Shown in pieces: positions 7,812-16,075 of a DNA stretch of 31,795 nt; position 1 is the stretch's first letter; each line of letters begins with the position of its first letter. Under the pieces are notes generated by a model. The model worked only from the letters and a program-made list of their open reading frames with translations. It was not told the origin of the DNA and did no database searches. This DNA is from Mucilaginibacter sp. UBA4741 (GTDB lineage: Bacteria; Bacteroidota; Bacteroidia; Sphingobacteriales; Sphingobacteriaceae), in the NCBI GenBank assembly GCA_002403905.1, contig DHIR01000148.1, forward strand, positions 1 to 31,795. Reading direction: 5' to 3'. The position numbers and the translations under genes were made by a program.

Positions 7812-8795
7812 TTACGCTATTAAACTCTCCAATATTTTAAACCCACCTGTAGTTTCCAATTCTATTTTATCAATAGTTTTTGGTAGTAAAATACACTCGC
7901 CCATTTTAACAGGGTAAGCCTCGCCGTTGTATTTAATGGTATAAGCGCCGGCAAGGCAAACATGTATCACAAACGAATCCAGGTTGCTGTAATCTTTGCT
8001 GGTGCTTTCGGTAGCATCTAATACGCTGGTGGTGAAGTATGGGCAGCTAACTAATTCAACGGTCTCATCTTTTTCGGGCGTGTATTTGGTTTTATAGTTT
8101 CCGTAGTATTTATAATCGATGGCGGCTAATGCTTCTTGGGTATGCAACTCGCGTTTGTTGCCGTTGGCATCAACACGATCAAAATCATATATGCGATAAG
8201 TGATATCAGATGTTTGCTGTATCTCGGCTAATAATAAACCTGCACCAATGGTGTGTACACGGCCGGCAGGTAAAAAGAAAACATCACCTTCGTTAGCGGT
8301 TTCGCGGTTCAGTATGTCCATTAAATAGCCGCTGTTAAATGCTTCTAAATATTTTTCCTGGTTCAGTTCCCGGTTAAAACCGGCAATAAGGGTCGAACCC
8401 GGGTCTGACTCAATAATGTACCACATCTCTGTTTTACCAAAAGAGTTATGGCGTTTTTTAGCCAGTTCATCATTTGGGTGCACCTGGATAGAAAGGTCCT
8501 CGTTAGCATCAATAAACTTTACTAACAACGGGAAGATATTGCCAAAGTGTTTGTAAACCTTTTCGCCAACCAAATCAGCACCATATTGCTCTAGCAGGTC
8601 AGCCAACGACTCGCCATTTAATGCGCCACCATCTACAATAGAAACATCCGACTTAACACCTGATATTTCCCATGTTTCGCCGCAGTTTGGCAGGTTGCCA
8701 AAATCTTTATGCAGATAGGTTTTTATTTTTTGACCACCCCAGATCTTGTCTTTGAAAATGGTTTTAAATTTTAGGGGATAGAGTGCTGTTGACAT
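7812..8795 (-). CDS. manA: Mannose-6-phosphate isomerase, class I
   Basis: This encodes 327 residues, the size of the short class I enzymes of Bacteroidota and Firmicutes. It opens with the signature LKFKTIFKDKIWGG. The zinc-binding motif QVHPND has Gln104 and His106, followed by a further ligand region TEMWYIIES and the AGRVHTIGAG loop contributing His. The fold is a cupin with a second jelly-roll at the C-terminus. It interconverts mannose 6-phosphate and fructose 6-phosphate for GDP-mannose and glycan synthesis. It stands alone on the minus strand, has its own terminator, and is preceded by a 118-base spacer with nothing notable. Confidence 0.93.
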   Translation of the reverse strand: MSTALYPLKFKTIFKDKIWGGQKIKTYLHKDFGNLPNCGETWEISGVKSDVSIVDGGALNGESLADLLEQYGADLVGEKVYKHFGNIFPLLVKFIDANEDLSIQVHPNDELAKKRHNSFGKTEMWYIIESDPGSTLIAGFNRELNQEKYLEAFNSGYLMDILNRETANEGDVFFLPAGRVHTIGAGLLLAEIQQTSDITYRIYDFDRVDANGNKRELHTQEALAAIDYKYYGNYKTKYTPEKDETVELVSCPYFTTSVLDATESTSKDYSNLDSFVIHVCLAGAYTIKYNGEAYPVKMGECILLPKTIDKIELETTGGFKILESLIA

Positions 8796-8913
8796 GATAG
8801 ATAAATTTGCGCTAAGTTAGGGATTTTGGATAAGGGTGTAATAAGGTTTTTCTAAAAAGTACTACTACCATGGGCATAATAGCAATATGCAGATAAATAA
8901 AATCGTGATTCGT

Positions 8914-9246
8914 TTAAGCTAAATTTTTTATTTGGGAAATTAAATCTGGCAGATAATCTTCAATTATATCCCAAATAATCTTATAATTAATTCCGAAATA
9001 TCCATGAACTATCCTGTTTCTCAGCCCTCTGATTTTGTGCCAATCAATTGCAGGGTTATTGTCCTTTAACTCATCAGGTAACCGGTTGGCGGCTTCGCCA
9101 ATAATTTCAAAATTCCTTACTACAGCATCAATAGTTTTGCTGTCTTCGATAAACCCTTCGTAGGTTAAAGATTTAGTATAGGTAATGATTTTTTCGGCAC
9201 TATTAAGAATATCTTCTAATAGAAGTTTTGGCAAGTGTTCAGACAT
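8914..9246 (-). CDS. hepT: HepT-like RNase toxin (DUF86)
   Basis: This encodes 110 residues, all helical. The HepT RNase motif R-x4-H-x-Y is present as R76, H81 and Y83 (RNRIVHGY). In characterised pairs HepT is a HEPN-type RNase that is silenced when MntA adds AMP groups to the tyrosine of this motif. Its ATG at 9246 overlaps the end of the mntA-like gene by 8 bases, so translation is likely coupled. The order antitoxin-then-toxin is the usual one. All key residues are intact, so the toxin should be functional. Physiological role here is unknown. Confidence 0.88.
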   Translation of the reverse strand: MSEHLPKLLLEDILNSAEKIITYTKSLTYEGFIEDSKTIDAVVRNFEIIGEAANRLPDELKDNNPAIDWHKIRGLRNRIVHGYFGINYKIIWDIIEDYLPDLISQIKNLA

Positions 9247-9532
9247 AAATAATTTGAGATTCTATTACATCAAAATATCTTTGCTTGATACCGCCTCTTG
9301 AAACCAGATCAACTTTGTGATTTAGCTTCTGCTCAAGTTCATCGGCAAGGGTAACAAACTCAATGCCTATCTTATCATTAAAATCTACAATAATGTCAAC
9401 ATCACTGTTTGAAGTAAAGTCATCCCGCACTATAGAGCCAAATAGACCTATCGAGGCAATCGGATACCTTTTTACTAATTCAGGTTTTAATTTTGTTAGC
9501 AGACTTTTTACAGTTTCTAATTCTGTGCTCAT
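9239..9532 (-). CDS. mntA: MntA-like minimal nucleotidyltransferase antitoxin
   Basis: This encodes 97 residues from the ATG at 9532; a TTG two codons upstream is less likely. The nucleotidyltransferase motif GS-x10-DxD is intact: G32-S33, then D44 and D46 (LFGSIVR...SDVDIIV). Known MntA enzymes use ATP to add AMP to the HepT toxin. The gene overlaps hepT by 8 bases. The pair is flanked by a terminator at 9567-9600 on its upstream side and by the manA promoter region downstream. It looks like a compact two-gene cassette inserted between housekeeping genes. Confidence 0.87.
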   Translation of the reverse strand: MSTELETVKSLLTKLKPELVKRYPIASIGLFGSIVRDDFTSNSDVDIIVDFNDKIGIEFVTLADELEQKLNHKVDLVSRGGIKQRYFDVIESQIIYV

Positions 9533-9566
9533 ATACAAATATAGTTAAAACGCATATCGTTATAAC

Positions 9567-9600
9567 AAAAAAGTCCGCATAGAAACTATACGGACTTTTA
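9567..9600 (-). terminator. Terminator downstream of isocitrate dehydrogenase
   Basis: AAAAGTCCG with inner ATAG pairs with CTAT and CGGACTTTT around a short loop, giving a long hairpin flanked by A and T runs. It lies 21 bases past the icd stop and insulates icd from the mntA/hepT cassette. It could also work on the plus strand. Confidence 0.85.
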
Positions 9601-9620
9601 ATATAATTTTTTGTAAGCTA

Positions 9621-10850
9621 CTACTTACCCAACTTCTTCTTCAAGTTCTCATTAATCGCTTCTAAAAATTCTTCGGTGTATAAGTAATCTGTACCGTGTG
9701 CAACTTTTGGTTTTATGGTAATGGCCAAATCTTTGGTCATTTTACCACTCTCGACAGTTTCAATACAAACTTCTTCTAATGCTTTACAGAAATTAATTAA
9801 TTCCTGGTTGCCATCTAATATACCACGAAACTCTAAACCACGGGTCCACGCGAAGATAGACGCGATAGGGTTGGTTGATGTTGGGCGGCCGGCCTGGTGC
9901 TCGCGGTAGTGGCGGGTTACTGTACCGTGTGCCGCTTCTGCTTCCATAACAGTGCCATTTGGTGTAATCAGGGTTGATGTCATTAAACCTAATGAGCCAA
10001 AGCCTTGTGCTACAGTATCACTTTGTACGTCGCCATCATAGTTTTTACAGGCCCAAACAAAGTTACCATGCCATTTAAGGGCCGATGCTACCATGTCGTC
10101 AATTAAACGATGCTCGTAAGTAATGCCGGCATCAGCAAATTTGGTTTTATAATCTGCCTGGTATATCTCTTCAAAAATATCTTTAAAACGGCCATCATAT
10201 TTTTTAAGGATGGTGTTTTTGGTTGATAAATATAAAGGCCAGCCTTTCATTAACGCCTGGTTAAAGCAAGCGTGTGCAAAACCGCGGATAGATTCATCCG
10301 TATTATACATGGCCATCGCAACCCCATCACCTTTAAAGTTAAATACCTCGAATGATTGCTCAGGGCTGCCATCCTCTGGTGTAAATTTTATAGTAAGCTT
10401 GCCTTTACCTTTGGTTAAAAAGTCGGTAGCGCGGTATTGATCGCCGAAAGCATGACGGCCAATGCAGATAGGGGCTGTCCAGTTTGGTACCAAACGTGGT
10501 ACATTGTTCATTACAATAGGCTCGCGAAAAACTGTACCATCCAGTATATTACGGATAGTGCCGTTTGGCGATTTCCACATTTGTTTCAAGCCAAACTCTT
10601 CAACGCGTGCTTCGTCCGGAGTAATGGTAGCGCATTTAATACCTACGCCGTATTGGTTTATAGCGTTTGCGGCATCAATGGTTACCTGGTCGTTAGTTTC
10701 ATCACGATGCTCTAAACTCAGATCATAATATTTAATATCCAGATCAAGATAAGGAACTATCAGTTTATCTTTTATAAACTTCCAGATAATGCGGGTCATT
10801 TCATCGCCATCCAGCTCAACTACCGGATTATTTACTTTAATTTTTGACAT
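9621..10850 (-). CDS. icd: NADP-dependent isocitrate dehydrogenase, eukaryote-like homodimeric type
   Basis: This encodes 409 residues, the length of the eukaryotic-type (IDH subfamily II) enzyme rather than the roughly 417-residue E. coli type. The N-terminus has [13 protein letters not shown], and the isocitrate-binding segment SPNGTIRN begins at Ser94. It oxidises isocitrate to 2-oxoglutarate and CO2 in the TCA cycle and produces NADPH. The start matches the family. A -7 box lies upstream and a terminator is adjacent downstream, so it is a single-gene unit. Confidence 0.96.
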   Translation of the reverse strand: MSKIKVNNPVVELDGDEMTRIIWKFIKDKLIVPYLDLDIKYYDLSLEHRDETNDQVTIDAANAINQYGVGIKCATITPDEARVEEFGLKQMWKSPNGTIRNILDGTVFREPIVMNNVPRLVPNWTAPICIGRHAFGDQYRATDFLTKGKGKLTIKFTPEDGSPEQSFEVFNFKGDGVAMAMYNTDESIRGFAHACFNQALMKGWPLYLSTKNTILKKYDGRFKDIFEEIYQADYKTKFADAGITYEHRLIDDMVASALKWHGNFVWACKNYDGDVQSDTVAQGFGSLGLMTSTLITPNGTVMEAEAAHGTVTRHYREHQAGRPTSTNPIASIFAWTRGLEFRGILDGNQELINFCKALEEVCIETVESGKMTKDLAITIKPKVAHGTDYLYTEEFLEAINENLKKKLGK

Positions 10851-10885
10851 ACCAGGTGTTCTATTTTTAGAATTATTAATGGCTT

Positions 10886-10893
10886 CAAATATA
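10886..10893 (-). promoter_or_regulatory. Putative -7 box for icd
   Basis: On the minus strand this reads TATATTTG, a match to TAnnTTTG, with the icd ATG about 36 bases downstream. No clear -33 TTTG is found at 19-21 bases, so this is a half-supported promoter. Confidence 0.4.
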
Positions 10894-11107
10894 TAAAAAT
10901 TGAAATTACCATTTAGCTTATTACTTGCCGAAATGCCAATATGTGATTATAATTTTACGTTACTATTGTTTTATTAAAGTTTGGTTGTATTTTTATCAAC
11001 TATAAAATTGTGCAAGCAACCGATAGCGTTTTTGTATGTTATTATAATATTGTTTATCAGCCTAATACAAAAACACTTAAAATACCACCTTGCCGTTATA
11101 CTATTAT

Positions 11108-11815
11108 ATGATAAACCGTTTAAAAACTATTGTAATAATTGCATTTACATGTTTACTGGGCTATACAGCAAAGGCACAGGTAGGTAATGATTATGCACAG
11201 TATGATCTGGGTATAGGGTTAGATATGAACAAGGCCTATACAGACGTGCAAACCATTAAAAGCACCAAATCTGGCCATTTTAACTTTAATTATAATGTAA
11301 GCCCATTTGTAAATTACATTATCGAGTTTCAAACCGGCACACTACAAGGAGGCGATTCACTAACCACCACTACAGGCAGGCAGTTTACCAATACTTTTAA
11401 TGCTGTTATGTTTAGGGCGCAGTTGCAGATGGGCGAGATAATTGACTACTCGCAAGGGGGGGTAGCCAATGTCTTTAAAAACGTGTACGTTTCATCAGGT
11501 GTAGGATTTGTTGTAAACCACTTAACCGAAATTAACAGGGCATCAATTCAAGTGCCCGGATTTTATACGGCTGGCGAAGACAATAGCAACGAGATACTTA
11601 TACCGGCAAGGATTGGTTACGAGTTTAAATTTTATAATCGTTATAATCAGCCCGGGTTTAAAATAGACATTGGTTACCAATATAACTTTATAATGGGCGA
11701 TCAATTAGATGGTTATGCTGTTGGTAAACAAAGAGACTCTTACTCTCAAATTTCTTTCGGTATTAAATTTGCCGTAGGTGGTGTTATCTCTTATAGAAAA
11801 CAAATCACCTATTAA
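11108..11815 (+). CDS. Outer membrane beta-barrel protein
   Basis: This encodes 235 residues from the ATG at 11108; a TTG at 11090 would add six residues before the signal peptide and is less likely. The Sec signal has a hydrophobic core and a cleavage site near AKAQ (about residue 24). The rest alternates polar and aromatic/hydrophobic residues typical of amphipathic strands, with FNFNYNVSPFVNYI, YEFKFYNRYNQPGFKIDIGYQ and a final ISFGIKFAVGG. It is probably an 8- to 10-strand barrel. No specific family is recognised and ligand or function is unknown. It is divergent from icd. Confidence 0.78.
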   Translation: MINRLKTIVIIAFTCLLGYTAKAQVGNDYAQYDLGIGLDMNKAYTDVQTIKSTKSGHFNFNYNVSPFVNYIIEFQTGTLQGGDSLTTTTGRQFTNTFNAVMFRAQLQMGEIIDYSQGGVANVFKNVYVSSGVGFVVNHLTEINRASIQVPGFYTAGEDNSNEILIPARIGYEFKFYNRYNQPGFKIDIGYQYNFIMGDQLDGYAVGKQRDSYSQISFGIKFAVGGVISYRKQITY

Positions 11816-11884
11816 TATCTTTTTAAGCTGTTAAACTGATTTTTGGCAGGGTTTTTACCGTATTAACGTATAAATAATAAACCC

Positions 11885-12304
11885 ATGAACAATAATCCTT
11901 TTAATAACGAAAACGACGACCGGGATAAAACCCTGAAGGACGAACTAGGCGAAACCATTGACAAAGATCAATTGCGTTTTAACGCCGATGATAACAGCTA
12001 TGAACTTGATGTAAAAAGCGATGATCCTGATTATGATCACCCCGATCCGTATAATACTTCACAAAAAAATGGTGCCGACATGAACTCGACATACGATGAG
12101 GCTAACCCCTATGATGTCATGGATGAATATATCCCAAATGAGTCGTTAGAAACAGACGTTGACCAACTAGCTATGCATATTGATAATGGCGAAAGCATTA
12201 TAGTTGACCCGCTTGACGAAAGCCTGGCACACACGCCAGAGGATGATCGGGATGATCTGGATGAAGAAGGCTATCCTAAAAACGATACACCTGATAACTA
12301 TTAA
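11885..12304 (+). CDS. Acidic low-complexity hypothetical protein
   Basis: This encodes 139 residues, very rich in Asp, Glu and Asn, with no hydrophobic core, signal peptide or membrane segment; it is likely intrinsically disordered. Patches such as DDNSYELDVKSDDPDYDHPDPYN and the C-terminal EDDRDDLDEEGYP have no known motif. It follows the barrel gene by 69 bases and ends at a strong bidirectional terminator. It resembles small acidic proteins widespread in Sphingobacteriaceae that have no assigned role. The coding assignment rests on an uninterrupted frame, the gene-like context and the terminator right at its stop. Confidence 0.7.
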   Translation: MNNNPFNNENDDRDKTLKDELGETIDKDQLRFNADDNSYELDVKSDDPDYDHPDPYNTSQKNGADMNSTYDEANPYDVMDEYIPNESLETDVDQLAMHIDNGESIIVDPLDESLAHTPEDDRDDLDEEGYPKNDTPDNY

Positions 12305-12345
12305 AACAAAGAGCCGCCGGGATTACCCCGGCGGCTCTTTGTTTT
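12303..12345. terminator. Strong bidirectional terminator
   Basis: AAAACAAAGAGCCGCCGGG pairs over its full length with its complement after a 4-5 base loop, giving a stem of about 19 bp flanked by A and T runs. It overlaps the stop codon of the acidic protein and ends 14 bases before the stop of the convergent lipoprotein gene, so it serves both. Confidence 0.92.
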
Positions 12346-12358
12346 AATAAAATAATCT

Positions 12359-12976
12359 CTATTTAGTAAAGGTTAAAATATAACCCGACCGTACGGTTTG
12401 GCCGCCGGCCGTTGTGGTAGCAGGGTCAATAGCCCACCATGTCATTGAATGAGCGGATATATCTGTTATTTGGATCTTATCATTCGCCGACCGGTTAAAA
12501 AGATCAACCGGAAATAGTATGTACAGATTGGTGCCGCTACCTGATAAGATGTACGTTGAAGGCGGGTTTGAAGTACTAAAAACGCCTAATACGCACGTTT
12601 TAGCCGCGTCATCAAAAGCAGCCGTAGTAAACGCATTACTCGATATCAGGTTGGTAAGGATTGTATTATTTTGATCTATTATTACTTTCCTGGTATCGGT
12701 GTTGGTCCAGGTACCTGTTAACATGCTGTTATTTACAACAGTTCCGGTAGTAGTGGTGCCCGTAACCCCTGTCGTTCCCGTGCTGCCCGTACTTCCGGTA
12801 GAACCTGTTGCTCCGGTTGTGCCGGTAGCTCCCGTTACACCGGTAACCGCAATAGTGTTAGCTTCTGTCGACACATATCCCGGGTCTCCGGGTAATATAG
12901 GCGGGTCAAGTTTACATGCAACCATGCTTATACTGATATAGGCCAGCGCTAAAAATAGTTTGTAGTGTTTTTTCAT
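12359..12976 (-). CDS. Lipoprotein with collagen-like G-x-T repeat stalk
   Basis: This encodes 205 residues. A lipoprotein signal ends in SMVAC with Cys21 as lipidation site. A short linker leads to ten consecutive G-x-T triplets (residues 46-75) with x = V, A, T or S, a collagen-like/triple-helix-compatible stalk. Residues about 80-205 form a beta-rich domain. It shares its end (x-I-T-D/N-x-S-M-T-W, GG, GY-x-x-TFTK) and the ACKLD start of the mature protein with the neighbouring 178-residue lipoprotein. A surface-exposed, possibly trimeric lipoprotein is a reasonable inference. Function is unknown. Confidence 0.8.
   Translation of the reverse strand: MKKHYKLFLALAYISISMVACKLDPPILPGDPGYVSTEANTIAVTGVTGATGTTGATGSTGSTGSTGTTGVTGTTTTGTVVNNSMLTGTWTNTDTRKVIIDQNNTILTNLISSNAFTTAAFDDAAKTCVLGVFSTSNPPSTYILSGSGTNLYILFPVDLFNRSANDKIQITDISAHSMTWWAIDPATTTAGGQTVRSGYILTFTK
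12752..12841 (-). repeat. Ten-copy 9-base coding repeat (G-x-T triplets)
   Basis: The segment encodes G46 to T75 of the lipoprotein as ten G-x-T triplets. On the plus strand it is seen as imperfect 9-base units of the type CCGGTAGAA / CCCGTACTT. Such a tract can change length by slippage or recombination, so the stalk length may vary between strains. Confidence 0.8.
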
Positions 12977-13081
12977 TATAACTGGGTAACGTTATATAAA
13001 AGTAAAGCTTTTATTTAAAAAAACGGATTACTTACTATAAAATAATCAGGCTGTTATGTTATTAAGTATAAGCCCCAACGT

Positions 13082-13618
13082 TTATTTAGTAAAAGTTACC
13101 TGGTAGCCTTTATGTAAGTATTTACCACCAAGTAATGTTGATACGGTATCAAGCGCAACCCAGGTCATGGATGTAGATGTTAAATTGGTTATCCTAACTT
13201 CGCTTGTTGTGCTGGTAAAAAATGGGTTAGGAGTAAGTTTTATATATAAAACATTATTTGATGTTGATAATTTATAAGTCACTGTAGATGGCCCGGCGCT
13301 TGCCGGCAGATTAGTATAAACAGCGGTTTTTGCCTGGTCATCCAACTTAACAGCAGAAAATTTATTGGGCACTGAGACACCTGATAAAACTATGTAAGCC
13401 GTATCATAAAGCTGTTGTGCAGTTGACGTTGCCTTCCATAAAGCATTTAAATAACTATCATTTAGTGTTTTGCCTTTTACTATAATACCTAAAACTGTTT
13501 GCCCATCAGTAGGGTCGGTGTTACCGGCTGCGGGTACTACGTGCTTGTCAAGCTTGCATGCGTTTGTTGTAATGCAGGCTATAGCTAATGTTAACAATAT
13601 CTTGGTATACCTGTTCAC
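13082..13618 (-). CDS. Lipoprotein, paralogue of the collagen-stalk lipoprotein without the stalk
   Basis: This encodes 178 residues. A lipoprotein signal ends in TTNAC (Cys21), followed by KLD exactly as in the next gene downstream. The C-terminal half is similar to that gene: I-T-N-L-x-S-x-SMTW, A-L-D, GG, and the final GYQVTFTK. The G-x-T stalk is replaced by a short Thr/Gly linker. The two genes are 105 bases apart on the same strand and look like a tandem duplication followed by gain or loss of the stalk. No known domain is recognised. Confidence 0.75.
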   Translation of the reverse strand: MNRYTKILLTLAIACITTNACKLDKHVVPAAGNTDPTDGQTVLGIIVKGKTLNDSYLNALWKATSTAQQLYDTAYIVLSGVSVPNKFSAVKLDDQAKTAVYTNLPASAGPSTVTYKLSTSNNVLYIKLTPNPFFTSTTSEVRITNLTSTSMTWVALDTVSTLLGGKYLHKGYQVTFTK

Positions 13619-13672
13619 TTAATTGTCTATCAAAAAAAACACTTTATCTATAAAGATAGAATTTTAGGGGTA

Positions 13673-15484
13673 TCAATCAAAATCCAGATTGAAGCGTTTT
13701 CGCAGTTCGGCAAGCTGTGGGTTTTTTGCTGCCATGTGCTGATATTTTTCCTGGGCAGTGTAAGGGCGTTTTACTCTTACCTGTTCATCAACACGGGTAT
13801 TAACCTCTATATTGTAGTTTTTAAGCGTTTGGCGCAGGTAATTAAGCAACGGTGGTTTTTCGTTACGGAACAATTGTTCCTGCACCTTGTTTTCAACTAC
13901 AACCTCAAACACATAAGGCCGAAGCATTTTTGGTACTTCTGATATAAAAATGGTAAACACACTCATCCTGCCTGCGGCTTTTATGGTAGCGGCAAATTCA
14001 TTCCAATGCTTTAAAAAATCATCAAAGCTAAAGTCTTCGGCGGCATTACCTTTTTCATAAGGGTCCTCTTCCTCGGCTATGGTTTCTTTAGTATTACCAA
14101 TATCTTTTAACGATGGTATTTTTATTGATGTACTGCCGGCGTTAGGTATAAATGTTGGTTTGGGTTTTTCTTTAATTACAGGTTCGGCCTTGGTTTCTAT
14201 AATCTCTTTAACCGGTTCTGTAATTTTTGGTGACGTGACATAGGTTGCCGGGGCATCACTAACTATGGATACTTCGTTATTAATTACTGCCGGTTTAGGA
14301 GCGTTTATTGCTGGGGTATCAGGTTTTTTTTTTAGCTGCTCGTTTGCATCGGGCATTACAGTTAACGGTGTGGTTGCCAGACTAAATACCGAGAGCAGGT
14401 GGCACATTTTTAATAAGGCCAACTCAACCTGTAAACGTTGGTTTTTACTTAATTTATAATTCAGGTCGCATTGGTTAGCAATATTCATTGCCGATAATAG
14501 GAACGATACACTTGCCGCCTGCGATTGCTGTAAATATTTAGCTTTAATACCCTCGCTTACCTCTAACAACTTTAAGGTCGATACATCTTTAGTCACCAGC
14601 AAATTGCGAAAATGTTCTGACAGGCCAGATATAAAATGTGCGCCATCAAACCCATTGGTTAATATTTCATCAAAAAATAACAGAGTTTTGGCCGTGTTTT
14701 CTGTAAGTAAGCTATCGGTTATATTAAAATAGTAATCGTAATCAAGTATATTCAGATTGTCAATTACCGAGCGATAGGTAACGTTAGCATCCGAAAAACT
14801 AACGATCTGGTCGAACATCGACAACGCGTCCCTTAAACCACCATCTGCTTTTTGAGCGATGATGTGCAGGCCGTCAACCTCATATTTAATATTTTCTTTA
14901 CCAGCTATTGATGCCAGGTGGTTAGCCATATCATCAACACCGATGCGGTTAAAATCAAATATCTGGCAGCGCGATAGGATGGTAGGTAGTATTTTATGCT
15001 TCTCGGTAGTAGCCAAGATAAATATCGCGTAATGCGGCGGTTCTTCCAGCGTTTTCAGGAAAGCGTTAAAAGCCGCCTGCGATAGCATGTGCACTTCATC
15101 AATAATATAAACCTTATAGCGTGCGCCTTGTGGCGGTATGCGTACCTGCTCTATCAGGCTGCGGATATCATCAACCGAGTTGTTTGATGCTGCGTCAAGC
15201 TCATGTATATTAAATGAATTGCCGTTTTGGAATGATTTGCATGTACTGGGCAAACGCCGCAAGCCTCGCCATTGGGCTGTAAATCGGTAGCAATTTATGG
15301 TTTTAGCAAGGATACGCGCGCAGGTAGTTTTGCCCACACCCCGCGGCCCGCAGAATAAAAAAGCCTGCGCCAACTGATTATTCTTAATAGCGTTTTTTAA
15401 CGTATTAGTTATATGTTGCTGACCAACAACGGTTTCGAAAGTAGCCGGGCGATATTTGCGTGCCGAAACAATAAAATTATCCAC
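13673..15484 (-). CDS. dnaX: DNA polymerase III subunits gamma/tau (dnaX), with a scrambled zinc loop
   Basis: This encodes 603 residues. It loads the sliding clamp at replication. The AAA+ domain shows Walker A CGPRGVGKTT (residues 45-54), the IIDEVHML Walker B and the SRC sensor motif (LPTILSRCQ). The C-terminal part is a low-complexity P/K/E linker and a tau-type domain. The anomaly: after C65 the frame reads YRFTAQWRGLRRLP, unlike the family. The +1 frame over about 15243-15289 reads a normal zinc segment (TDLQPNGEACGVCP). Reading returns to the expected CKSFQNG. A net insertion of 1 and then 2 bases, compensating, would explain this. Two of the four zinc cysteines are lost as assembled. 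Confidence 0.93.
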   Translation of the reverse strand: MDNFIVSARKYRPATFETVVGQQHITNTLKNAIKNNQLAQAFLFCGPRGVGKTTCARILAKTINCYRFTAQWRGLRRLPSTCKSFQNGNSFNIHELDAASNNSVDDIRSLIEQVRIPPQGARYKVYIIDEVHMLSQAAFNAFLKTLEEPPHYAIFILATTEKHKILPTILSRCQIFDFNRIGVDDMANHLASIAGKENIKYEVDGLHIIAQKADGGLRDALSMFDQIVSFSDANVTYRSVIDNLNILDYDYYFNITDSLLTENTAKTLLFFDEILTNGFDGAHFISGLSEHFRNLLVTKDVSTLKLLEVSEGIKAKYLQQSQAASVSFLLSAMNIANQCDLNYKLSKNQRLQVELALLKMCHLLSVFSLATTPLTVMPDANEQLKKKPDTPAINAPKPAVINNEVSIVSDAPATYVTSPKITEPVKEIIETKAEPVIKEKPKPTFIPNAGSTSIKIPSLKDIGNTKETIAEEEDPYEKGNAAEDFSFDDFLKHWNEFAATIKAAGRMSVFTIFISEVPKMLRPYVFEVVVENKVQEQLFRNEKPPLLNYLRQTLKNYNIEVNTRVDEQVRVKRPYTAQEKYQHMAAKNPQLAELRKRFNLDFD

Positions 15485-15562
15485 AGCTACTAAGGTAACA
15501 AGAAATTGCTTTACCTGAAAGTGTCAAAAAAGGATTGTTGATAAATTGAGGATGCTTGTAAC

Positions 15563-15841
15563 TTATTGCAGATCATCATCCGGCAAATGGTCGTCATCAG
15601 GATTGGGGTTGGTAATATCATATTCGCCATCAGCATCCGGCTCATTTACATCATCGTCTACCTGTACGGCATGCAGGTCGTCAAGGTCGGCGGCGCGGTC
15701 ATCAAAATCTTCATCTTCCTCATCGTCTTCCAGGTCACTTTCTACGTCATCATAATCATCCCCCGGGGCTTGAAAATAGATGGTATCATACATAAACGTA
15801 GTATGATTTGCGGTTTGGCTTTCAATATATTCAAAATCCAT
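15563..15841 (-). CDS. Small highly acidic hypothetical protein
   Basis: This encodes 92 residues. The first 25 are ordinary (MDFEYIESQTANHTTFMYD), then the rest is dominated by Asp and Glu in clusters such as DDEEDEDFDD and NPDDDHLPDDDLQ. There is no signal peptide or hydrophobic core, and disorder is likely. It lies upstream of dnaX on the same strand, with 78 bases between. An overlapping plus-strand frame of about 100 codons reads as a hydrophobic shadow of the GAT/GAC-rich region and is rejected. The function is unknown. Confidence 0.65.
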   Translation of the reverse strand: MDFEYIESQTANHTTFMYDTIYFQAPGDDYDDVESDLEDDEEDEDFDDRAADLDDLHAVQVDDDVNEPDADGEYDITNPNPDDDHLPDDDLQ

Positions 15842-15998
15842 GGCAGTGCTGTTTTGTTATATTTAATGACAATCTAAATTAGCTTAATGTTTTATCTACA
15901 ATGTTAATTTTAGGTTTTATTTTTATTAACAAAAGTTGGTTTGAATTTATAGCTAAAACCAAGCTATAGTACTGGCTTTAATTTTACTGCACTTTATA

Positions 15999-16029
15999 TT
16001 GCATAAATGAAAATATCTTGCTACATTTG
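15999..16029 (+). promoter_or_regulatory. Promoter of the rpsF operon
   Basis: TTG at 15999-16001 and TACATTTG at 16022-16029 are 20 bases apart, matching the Bacteroidota arrangement of a -33 TTG/TTTG and a -7 TAnnTTTG. A start of transcription would fall around 16035. Confidence 0.65.
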
Positions 16030-16033
16030 CAGC

Positions 16034-16047
16034 CCCGAATTGTCGGG
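16034..16047 (+). promoter_or_regulatory. Short hairpin at the 5' end of the rpsF leader
   Basis: CCCGA and TCGGG pair around an ATTG loop, right at the predicted transcript start. rpsF leaders in many bacteria bind the S6:S18 complex for autoregulation; this hairpin contains a CCG but I do not see the full published structure. It could equally be a simple 5' stabiliser. Confidence 0.35.
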
Positions 16048-16075
16048 TTAATTAATTAAAAATCAAAGTATAATA

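Noticed and set aside
8796..8913. Possible small gene between manA and hepT
   Set aside because: No open frame with a plausible start; likely the manA promoter region.
13673..15484. Programmed dnaX frameshift of the E. coli kind
   Set aside because: The odd segment is in the N-terminal zinc loop, there is no A-run slippery site there, and the frame is restored; it does not match tau/gamma frameshifting.
15566..15877. Plus-strand frame of about 100 codons opposite the acidic protein
   Set aside because: A hydrophobic Ile/Val shadow created by GAT/GAC-rich codons on the other strand; the minus frame has a natural start and a position just upstream of dnaX.
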